From Cellvibrionaceae bacterium (GTDB lineage: Bacteria; Pseudomonadota; Gammaproteobacteria; Pseudomonadales; Cellvibrionaceae): a DNA stretch of 10,997 nt. The notes under the pieces were generated by a model. The model was not told the origin of the DNA and ran no database searches. It was given only the letters and a program-made list of their open reading frames with translations. The stretch spans positions 1 to 10,997 of the forward strand of contig JALUYN010000419.1 of assembly GCA_027012915.1 (NCBI GenBank), in the 5' to 3' direction. Below, piece by piece: positions 6,019 to 10,997 of this stretch. A program made the translations under genes and the position numbers. Numbering within the stretch: the stretch's first letter is position 1; each line of letters opens with the position of its first letter.

Positions 6019-7500
6019 CCAGATTTTCGGGCCAGTCTGGTGTACTGACTCACCGTTAACATCAACAGCAACAGTTACTGGCATATCTTTGATTTCAAAC
6101 TCATAGATAGCTTCCATACCCAAGTCTTCAAAACCTACAACTTTTGAAGCCTTAATGGCTTTGGACACCAGATAAGCAGAACCACCCACAGCCATCAGGT
6201 AGACCGCCTTGTTGTCCTTAATGGCTTCGATAGCGATTGGACCACGCTCGGCCTTACCCACCATACCAATCAAACCGGTTTTCTCCAGCATGGTACGAGT
6301 GAATTTATCCATACGAGTTGCGGTGGTTGGACCAGCAGGGCCCACAACTTCTTCACCCACGGGATCAACCGGACCCACGTAGTAGATCATACGATTGGTG
6401 AAATCCACCGGCAGCTCTTCACCCTTGGCTATCATATCAACCATGCGTTTGTGCGCCGCATCGCGACCAGTTAGCAACTTACCGGACAGCAATACGGTTT
6501 CACCCGGTTGCCACTCAGCTACGTCTTCTTTGGTAATTTCGTCCAGGTTTACGCGGCGAGCATTACCCACTTCCCAGGTAATCTCTGGCCAGTCATCCAG
6601 ATTAGGCGGCTCTTGCAATGCAGGGCCGGAGCCATCCAGAGTGAACTTCGCCAAACGCGTCGCGGCACAGTTGGGCAGAATCGCGATAGGTTTATTGGCC
6701 GCGTGAGTTGGGCAATCTTTTACCTTCACATCCAATACCGTGGTCAAACCACCCAGGCCCTGAGCTCCAATACCCAGCTTGTTTACTTTCTCGTACAGTT
6801 CCAGACGCAGCTCTTCGGCGCGACTGTCGGCACCTTTCGCCTGCAAATCGTGAATATCGATGGGATCCAGCAGCGCCTCTTTAGCCATAGCCAGCGCTTT
6901 GTCGGCAGTACCGCCAATGCCGATACCCAGTATGCCTGGCGGACACCAGCCGGCGCCCATAGTCGGTACCATTTTAAGCACCCAATCCACAACGGAGTCG
7001 GAAGGGTTCAACATGGCAAACTTGGTTTTGGCTTCACTGCCGCCGCCCTTGGCCATCACGTGGCAAGTTACCGTGTTACCAGGCACCATTTTGTAGGTAA
7101 TCATGGCAGGCGTGTTGTCTTTGGTGTTTTTGCGAGCACCGTCCGGATCAGCCAGAACCGAGGCGCGAAGTACGTTGTCCGGGTGACCGTAAGCACGACG
7201 TACGCCTTCGTTGATCATATCCTCGATGCTCATGCCCTCGGAATCCCACTGCACGTCCATGCCGATCTTCATAATCACGCTGACAATGCCGGTGTCCTGA
7301 CAGATAGGACGATGGCCTTCGGCACACATGCGGGAGTTGATCAGAATCTGGGCCATGGCGTCCTTGGCCGCTGGATTGATCTCTCGCTCGTAAGCCTCAT
7401 TGACGGCGTTGATAAAATCCTTGGGGTGGTAGTAAGAAATAAACTGAAGAGCGTCAGCGACACTATCAATCAAGTCATCTTTGCGGATTACCGTGGTCAT
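5980..7500 (-). CDS. fumA: Class I fumarate hydratase (iron-sulfur dependent)
   Basis: About 506 residues from ATG 7500, matching the ~505-residue pseudomonad class I fumarases (E. coli FumA is 548). It interconverts fumarate and malate in the TCA cycle in the cytoplasm. The three cluster cysteines are visible: C67 in RPICQDTG, C186 in GAGWCPPG and C278 in LPNCAATR. Their spacing is nearly that of E. coli FumA. KGGGSE at 151-156 and VVGPAGPTTATRMDKFT near the C-terminal third are further signatures. The frame is open upstream to 7569. ATG 7509 is possible, but AAGAG is well placed only for ATG 7500. The gene sits downstream of a coiled-coil membrane protein after ~235 bp, suggesting its own promoter. 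Its 4Fe-4S cluster should be superoxide-sensitive, which fits the nearby Fe-SOD. I am sure of the family; the fumA/fumB symbol choice is conventional. Confidence 0.95.
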   Translation of the reverse strand: MTTVIRKDDLIDSVADALQFISYYHPKDFINAVNEAYEREINPAAKDAMAQILINSRMCAEGHRPICQDTGIVSVIMKIGMDVQWDSEGMSIEDMINEGVRRAYGHPDNVLRASVLADPDGARKNTKDNTPAMITYKMVPGNTVTCHVMAKGGGSEAKTKFAMLNPSDSVVDWVLKMVPTMGAGWCPPGILGIGIGGTADKALAMAKEALLDPIDIHDLQAKGADSRAEELRLELYEKVNKLGIGAQGLGGLTTVLDVKVKDCPTHAANKPIAILPNCAATRLAKFTLDGSGPALQEPPNLDDWPEITWEVGNARRVNLDEITKEDVAEWQPGETVLLSGKLLTGRDAAHKRMVDMIAKGEELPVDFTNRMIYYVGPVDPVGEEVVGPAGPTTATRMDKFTRTMLEKTGLIGMVGKAERGPIAIEAIKDNKAVYLMAVGGSAYLVSKAIKASKVVGFEDLGMEAIYEFEIKDMPVTVAVDVNGESVHQTGPKIWSAKIEEQALEIK

Positions 7501-7680
7501 GGTGTACATCTCTTGATCTGTTTGAATTGGGATGTTTGAAAGGTTTCGAGGATCCGATGAGCCCTGCATCAGTTCTCCCGAGTCAGTTCAGAAGGAATTC
7601 GGGAAAGCGCCTCGAAATTTTCAAGACCCGAAGTCTACACCACGGCAGCTGGTTTGTCCGATTTCAGCCTGGCCAATATG

Positions 7681-7711
7681 GACTTTGGCCGGTGAATTAC
7701 CGACCAAAGTC
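7681..7711 (-). repeat. Long hairpin between the coiled-coil gene and fumarase
   Basis: On the plus strand GACTTTGGCCGGT (7681-7693) and ACCGACCAAAGTC (7699-7711) pair with one C-A mismatch. On the minus strand, the transcribed one, the same position is a G-U wobble, so the RNA stem has 13 uninterrupted pairs with loop AAUUC. It starts 23 bases after the stop of the upstream gene. No T-tract follows, so it is not a classical intrinsic terminator. It could be a Rho-associated end, a 3' stability element, or part of a long fumarase leader. Confidence 0.55.
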
Positions 7712-7734
7712 GAAGTTTGAAGCGAGTCTAGGAA

Positions 7735-8541
7735 TTACTGCGCGGAATTGGTGCGAGGCTGCAGTTGCTGCTTCAGTTTCCACAACTCACTGTTGGTGTT
7801 TTTACGGAATGCATCGATGGAGCGAATGGCTTCTTCGTTACCCTCCACACTCTTTTTGAGTTTCAGCAAAGAAGTTTCCATCTGCGTACCGGCATCGACC
7901 AATTCGCGAACGGTTAGCTGTTGTTGCTCCAAAGAGCCAGACAGTAGCGTCGCGGCCTCCAGCGCCTGACCTGCGTCGGTTTTAATAGAGGACAACTGCT
8001 TGGCCTGTGTATCCAATTTGGATTTCAGGGATTTGACATCGGCCGGCAGAGACTTGGTTTTGGCCTGCTGCTGATCGATAGACTTGGCATTGGCGGCAAT
8101 GGCTTTCTTATTGACGTTACGAGTGTCCCAGAGCTTGCGAATTTCGTGCTCAGAGGTACCAAGATCTTTACGCAGTGTGGCCAAATCCTCTTGCTGTTTA
8201 CGTAGATTGGCCTGCAAACCCGCCATTGATTGGGTAGATTCGTCGCCGGTCAGCACTAGAGCCTGTTGCAACTCCAGAATTCGGCTACTGGCATCAGAAA
8301 GCTGCTGCTGGGTTTTCATCAAGACCCAAGAACTGTAGCCGGCTACTGCGAGTGCTACCGCCGCCAGTATCAAGGCGATCACAGCTGTTGATGATCCTTT
8401 GCCAGGAGAGGGGTGAGGCGTGGAAACGGGAGGTGGCGTCACCTTTTTGGTGGCCTTTTTCTGAACCTGCGGGCGACTTGGGGCAACCGGATCACTGCTG
8501 TCTGAACTGATACCGGAAAACGTTGGTTCTTTGCGTTCCAT
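7735..8541 (-). CDS. Membrane-anchored coiled-coil protein of unknown function
   Basis: I do not recognise a family. The 268 residues divide into three parts: a basic, Pro/Ser-rich cytoplasmic N-terminus (1-51, with KKATKKVTPPPVS and two PSPG-like turns); one hydrophobic helix at about 52-74 (AVIALILAAVALAVAGYSSWVL); and a long Gln/Lys/Ala/Leu-rich helical region (76-260) with heptad-like spacing, probably coiled coil. There are no cysteines and no catalytic motif. The single anchor with a long presumably periplasmic coiled coil recalls scaffolds or envelope spacers. ATG is at 8539-8541 with AAAGG about ten bases upstream. It is flanked by the puuD terminator on one side and the fumarase leader on the other, so it is probably monocistronic or weakly linked to fumarase. 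Confidence 0.8.
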   Translation of the reverse strand: MERKEPTFSGISSDSSDPVAPSRPQVQKKATKKVTPPPVSTPHPSPGKGSSTAVIALILAAVALAVAGYSSWVLMKTQQQLSDASSRILELQQALVLTGDESTQSMAGLQANLRKQQEDLATLRKDLGTSEHEIRKLWDTRNVNKKAIAANAKSIDQQQAKTKSLPADVKSLKSKLDTQAKQLSSIKTDAGQALEAATLLSGSLEQQQLTVRELVDAGTQMETSLLKLKKSVEGNEEAIRSIDAFRKNTNSELWKLKQQLQPRTNSAQ

Positions 8542-8582
8542 GAATCTTTAACCTTTATAAAAAGTACTAATCTGCGCCCACA

Positions 8583-8610
8583 AAAAAGCCGGGATATGCC
8601 CCGGCTTTTT
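8583..8610 (-). terminator. Terminator after the puuD-like gene
   Basis: AAAAAGCCGGG (8583-8593) and CCCGGCTTTTT (8600-8610) form an 11-bp stem with a 6-base loop. The minus strand ends in six T. It lies 50 bases after the stop of the puuD-like gene and immediately upstream of the coiled-coil gene, separating the two units. It is almost the same sequence as the fumarase terminator. Confidence 0.9.
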
Positions 8611-8660
8611 CCAACCCCTGAACTATTCGCTCAAGGGCCTAGTTTGTCAGTGCTAACGTA

Positions 8661-9308
8661 TTATACATACACCAACACAGCAGCCAACACAGCGGTCAGC
8701 GCGATGCTGCAGTGGATTACACCTGTAACGCTGGTCATTGGACCTTGCTTACCAACGATGGCGTTAACTTCCAGAGCTGCGATGATCGCCAGAGCAACCC
8801 ACAGACCGGTAGAACCATCAATCTTATCGGCGTAACCACCACCCAACTGACCGAAGTGAGGACCAGCCAGCATCATAAAGCCCATGGGGCCAGAGAACAG
8901 GGTGTTGGTGCGAGAAGCCAGCAGCGCTTTACCAGCGGCAGTTGGGCCATCGCCTTCAACCATACCCAGAGCAATTTTCTGGTTTGGCCAAATGATCAAC
9001 CATACGTTCAGGAACATCAGAGTTGCCATAGCAGCGCCGGCAACGATGTAAACATTCATCAGACCTTGCTTCATCACGCCAACCAGCAGAATCACACCGG
9101 TAATAAAGGTGAACATAGCCGCCCAGCGGAACCACCACAAAGCTTCCGGAGCGAGTTTGGCCTTAGCGTCTTTCAGCGCTTCAGGGGTCGCAGATTTAAA
9201 GTAGCCACCTTGAATAAAGTTGAAGTAGTACAGCAGGCCAATCCAGGCGATACCGAACATCAAGTGCAGCCAGCGGGAGAGGAAATTAATGATTTCCATA
9301 GTTTCCAT
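8661..9308 (-). CDS. puuD: PuuD-like membrane protein (urate oxidase N-terminal domain, no cytochrome c domain)
   Basis: The 215 residues contain about six hydrophobic segments and match the membrane domain of the cytochrome-c-linked urate oxidase PuuD (PF06181). Landmarks are the opening helix RWLHLMFGIAWIGLLYYFNF with H13, WWFRWAAMFTFITG, the VWLIIWPNQKIALG block, SGPMGFMMLAGPHFG, and a final His-containing helix (GVIHCSIA). Characterised PuuD proteins carry a C-terminal cytochrome c (CXXCH) that takes the electrons. No CXXCH is present here and the gene ends cleanly, so urate oxidation is unproven. No purine-catabolism genes are adjacent. ATG 9308 is chosen because AAGGA lies eight bases upstream; the frame is open to 9428, but those residues are not family-like. 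It is divergent from sodB. Confidence 0.85.
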   Translation of the reverse strand: METMEIINFLSRWLHLMFGIAWIGLLYYFNFIQGGYFKSATPEALKDAKAKLAPEALWWFRWAAMFTFITGVILLVGVMKQGLMNVYIVAGAAMATLMFLNVWLIIWPNQKIALGMVEGDGPTAAGKALLASRTNTLFSGPMGFMMLAGPHFGQLGGGYADKIDGSTGLWVALAIIAALEVNAIVGKQGPMTSVTGVIHCSIALTAVLAAVLVYV

Positions 9309-9446
9309 AATCAAGTCCTTCACATCGACAGTTAGTAATATGTAGTTAGCTAAAGGTAGAATACCCTTGCATGACTTTTTGTTATATAAAGCGCGGCCAT
9401 TGTAATTCCTACTCATCAAAATAACCATGTATAGCGCTCAGTTAAA
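9309..9446. other. puuD-proximal part of the puuD/sodB divergent intergenic region
   Basis: No gene. On the minus strand a TATAAC/TATATA box near 9384-9392 could serve as a -10 for puuD, but no convincing -35 is seen. No Fur-box-like sequence was recognised. Confidence 0.4.
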
Positions 9447-9474
9447 TTGACCTGTGAGCGCCATTTGCTAAGCT
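9447..9474 (+). promoter_or_regulatory. Candidate promoter for sodB
   Basis: TTGACC (9447-9452) is 5/6 to the -35 consensus. TAAGCT (9469-9474), preceded by TGC (an extended -10 feature), follows after 16 bp; the -10 itself is poor. It would place the start near 9481 and give a leader of ~75 bases. Confidence 0.3.
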
Positions 9475-9490
9475 ACGCGCAGTACGATCA

Positions 9491-9532
9491 GGGGCAGCGC
9501 CCCATAGATTTTTTCAGATCCTGGTGAGGATC
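9491..9532 (+). promoter_or_regulatory. Structured sodB leader: terminator-like hairpin followed by a second hairpin
   Basis: GGGGC-AGC-GCCCC (9491-9503) is a compact 5-bp stem, followed after five bases by six T (9509-9514), resembling a weak terminator or attenuator. Next, GATCCT-GGTG-AGGATC (9517-9532) is a perfect 6-bp stem with a 4-base loop. The sodB ribosome binding site GAGGA (9546-9550) lies 13 bases further. Whether this regulates sodB is inference. Confidence 0.45.
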
Positions 9533-9557
9533 GGGCTAACACAACGAGGATGTATCT

Positions 9558-10139
9558 ATGTCAATTGAACTACCCGCTCTGCCCTATGCGCAAGACGCTC
9601 TGGCACCACACATTTCGGCGGAAACACTGGAATACCACTACGGCAAGCACCACAAGACTTATGTCGACAAGCTCAACGGCCTGATTCCCGGTACCGAATT
9701 TGAAGGCAAGTCTCTGGAAGACATCGTCAAGTCTTCATCCGGTGGCGTATTCAACAATGCCGCTCAGATCTGGAACCACACCTTCTATTGGAACTGCCTG
9801 AGCCCCAATGGCGGCGGTGAAGCCAGCGGCGCCATCGCCGAGGCGATCAACGGCACCTTTGGCTCCTTCGAAAAGTTCAAAGAAGAATTCACGACTTCCG
9901 CCATCAACAACTTCGGGTCATCCTGGACCTGGCTGGTAAAGAACGCCGACGGCTCCATTGCCATCGTTAACACCAGCAACGCAGCAACGCCACTGACCGA
10001 CGATGGTGTAACTCCGCTGCTGACTGTGGACCTGTGGGAACATGCCTACTACATTGACTACCGCAATGCGCGCCCCAACTACATGAACGCCTTCTGGGCG
10101 CTGGTTAACTGGGAGTTTGTAAACGCAAACTTCGCGTAA
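9558..10139 (+). CDS. sodB: Iron superoxide dismutase
   Basis: A cytoplasmic enzyme of 193 residues, exactly the usual SodB length, converting superoxide to oxygen and hydrogen peroxide. All four metal ligands are present: H27, H74, D158 and H162 (the last two in [11 protein letters not shown]). Q70 in [11 protein letters not shown] is the Gln that marks Fe rather than Mn enzymes. Y35 and the FGSSWTWL block also fit; the usual FGSGW is FGSSW here, a mild change. There is no signal peptide. ATG 9558 has GAGGA seven bases upstream. The gene is monocistronic, with its own leader and a strong terminator right after the stop. It is divergent from the puuD-like gene and about 2 kb from the superoxide-sensitive fumarase. 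Confidence 0.97.
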   Translation: MSIELPALPYAQDALAPHISAETLEYHYGKHHKTYVDKLNGLIPGTEFEGKSLEDIVKSSSGGVFNNAAQIWNHTFYWNCLSPNGGGEASGAIAEAINGTFGSFEKFKEEFTTSAINNFGSSWTWLVKNADGSIAIVNTSNAATPLTDDGVTPLLTVDLWEHAYYIDYRNARPNYMNAFWALVNWEFVNANFA

Positions 10140-10156
10140 AACCCATCCACCCAGAC

Positions 10157-10195
10157 AAGGGGTCGAAGTAGCTCAGCTACTCCGACCCCTTTTTT
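10157..10195 (+). terminator. Rho-independent terminator of sodB
   Basis: AAGGGGTCGAAGTAG (10157-10171) and CTACTCCGACCCCTT (10177-10191) form a 15-position stem with one A-C mismatch and loop CTCAG, followed by a T run to 10195. It begins 18 bases after the sodB stop. Its sequence is a close relative of the terminator at 5819-5856. Confidence 0.9.
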
Positions 10196-10249
10196 GTGTC
10201 TACACTGTAGGTCGGCTAGCCAAGTAGACACCTACAGGCAATAGCCGAC
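10196..10249. repeat. REP-like element with three interlaced inverted repeats
   Basis: Three perfect inverted repeats are packed into 54 bp: GTGTCTAC (10196-10203) / GTAGACAC (10224-10231); TGTAGG (10206-10211) / CCTACA (10231-10236); GTCGGCTA (10211-10218) / TAGCCGAC (10242-10249). Their order is A B C A' B' C', so they cross rather than nest. The TGTAGGTCGG head and the TAGCCGAC end resemble dispersed REP-like intergenic elements, as remembered. Confidence 0.5.
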
Positions 10250-10295
10250 AAAAATGTCTAGCGAACCTACGTGTGAATTATTCCAGGCATCAAAT

Positions 10296-10931
10296 ATGGC
10301 AACCCCCTTTGACCAGTCACTGAAACTGCTCTACCCCACCCCAATACTCAAGCACCAGTTCGAAGATATGGAAGACGTCAACCAGGCGCTGGGAGAACTG
10401 TTTTTGCAGAAAGAGCAGGAAATGCCCCAATGGCGCACCGGCAATGCTCAGCGTAGCAATATTGGAGGATGGCGCTCAGCGGAAGACCTCGCAAACTGGA
10501 ACGACCCCAACATCAATCACCTGGTCCAGCGCATTGGTCAAGCGGTTAAGTTTCTCAACGATGCTCGCCCCATTCAGTCAACTTCCCCCATGAAAAACAC
10601 CAATATCTACGGCTGGGCCAATATCAATCGCAACGGCCAATACAATTCCATGCATATTCATCCGGGGTTTCACTGGGGAGCGGTGTATTACGTTTGCACA
10701 GGACAACCCGAAGCCGGGCTGGACAAGAATGGCGTACTGGAATTTATCGACCCCAGAAACGCCGCAGGGGCCATGCCGATTCCTGGCTACGAATTTGGGC
10801 AGAAGTACACCGTGACCCCGGAGGCCGGATTACTTGTGATATTCCCCGCCTGGCTGATGCACTGCGTGCATCCTTTCTTTGGCGAAGGCGAACGTATTTC
10901 TTTGGCCTTTAATATCAGCCTGTCGGACTAG
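10296..10931 (+). CDS. Putative 2OG-Fe(II) oxygenase (TIGR02466/PF13759-like)
   Basis: 211 residues from ATG 10296, which has CCAGG eight bases upstream and starts close to the family N-terminus (LYPTPI at 12-17). ATG 10254 would add 14 residues and has no good ribosome binding site. The double-stranded beta-helix core is visible: HIHPG (120-124) followed by WGAVYYV, EFIDPR (149-154), GLLVIFPAWLMHCVHPF (178-194, distal His H189) and R200 in RISLAFN, which fits the 2-oxoglutarate-binding Arg about 11 residues after the distal His. The first metal motif reads H-x-H rather than H-x-D/E, as I recall for this family, so the carboxylate ligand is uncertain; D152 is a possible alternative. Substrate unknown; cytoplasmic. 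It follows the sodB terminator and a REP-like element, so it is probably transcribed independently. Confidence 0.8.
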   Translation: MATPFDQSLKLLYPTPILKHQFEDMEDVNQALGELFLQKEQEMPQWRTGNAQRSNIGGWRSAEDLANWNDPNINHLVQRIGQAVKFLNDARPIQSTSPMKNTNIYGWANINRNGQYNSMHIHPGFHWGAVYYVCTGQPEAGLDKNGVLEFIDPRNAAGAMPIPGYEFGQKYTVTPEAGLLVIFPAWLMHCVHPFFGEGERISLAFNISLSD

Positions 10932-10997
10932 GGCCTGCCGACACTAATTTTGATGCTTCTGTTGCATCTCACATCGCGCCAATCTAGGCGTGAGGAC
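10932..10997. other. Short 3' intergenic end of the window
   Basis: No gene. GATGC (10952-10956) and GCATC (10964-10968) can pair around a 7-base loop, and CGCC/GGCG near 10978-10991 can form another short stem. Neither is followed by a T run within the window. Confidence 0.3.

Noticed and set aside
6508..7539. Long plus-strand open frame (343 codons) opposite fumarase
   Set aside because: It is antisense to a highly conserved fumarase, rich in His/Gln/Arg of the kind produced by reversed codons, and has no domain signature.
7501..7569. Extended N-terminus of fumarase (23 residues)
   Set aside because: Family proteins start with MT-V-I-(K/R)-x-(E/D)-DLI, and the Shine-Dalgarno-like AAGAG fits only the ATG at 7500.
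8712..9335. Plus-strand open frame of 207 codons opposite the puuD-like gene
   Set aside because: It is antisense to the conserved membrane protein, its composition is artefactual (many His, Gln, Asn), and it lacks a ribosome binding site.
9309..9428. Extended N-terminus of the puuD-like protein (40 residues)
   Set aside because: The added residues are not hydrophobic or family-like, and a good AAGGA site precedes the ATG at 9308.
1..10997. Mobile element, prophage or defence island
   Set aside because: No transposase, integrase, tRNA target or defence-type gene was seen; the content is metabolic and housekeeping, with only REP-like intergenic repeats.

Overview
The window looks like chromosomal DNA of an aerobic, probably marine gammaproteobacterium of the Pseudomonadales/Cellvibrionales kind. 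This rests on recall of protein families and not on a search. The class I fumarase is of the ~505-residue pseudomonad type, SodB is a classic iron enzyme, and a membrane PuuD-type protein and a TIGR02466-like 2OG-Fe(II) oxygenase are present. No tRNA, rRNA, CRISPR array, transposase or phage gene was seen.

Layout. 1-47 may hold the tail of a plus-strand gene cut by the window edge, and 48-345 has no gene I can support. 346-2505 is a minus-strand run read AraC-type regulator (DJ-1/PfpI-like sensor plus HTH), then SDR oxidoreductase, then pterin-4a-carbinolamine dehydratase. Divergent from the regulator, across ~190 bp, is a plus-strand pair: a single-subunit molybdopterin/4Fe-4S oxidoreductase and a polytopic DUF1295 (steroid 5-alpha-reductase/ICMT-like) membrane protein, 10 bp apart. 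Two hairpin terminators and a degenerate REP-like palindrome separate this pair from the convergent class I fumarase. Upstream of fumarase, on the same strand, lie a membrane-anchored coiled-coil protein of unknown function and a PuuD-like urate-oxidase membrane domain without its cytochrome. sodB diverges from puuD. It is followed by a terminator, a REP-like element with interlaced inverted repeats, and the 2OG-Fe(II) oxygenase.

How the parts may work together. The left half looks like a small redox module. An AraC/GlxA-like sensor, whose expected nucleophile Cys is Ser, faces a shared promoter region with an 11-bp palindrome. It may control an NAD(P)-dependent SDR on one side and a molybdoenzyme plus DUF1295 membrane enzyme on the other. 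No substrate can be named. The right half is housekeeping: an Fe-S fumarase (a superoxide-sensitive enzyme class) and Fe-SOD lie within about 2 kb of each other.

The most notable points are these. (1) The DUF1295 frame runs 86 codons past the conserved domain, through two terminators and into the fumarase 3' end, but a one-base shift at an A_AAA_AAG heptamer gives a tidy C-terminus at 5789. (2) The molybdoenzyme has Asp where relatives carry Cys or Sec. (3) The two terminator designs here each occur twice. (4) The sodB leader and the region after sodB hold unexplained hairpins.
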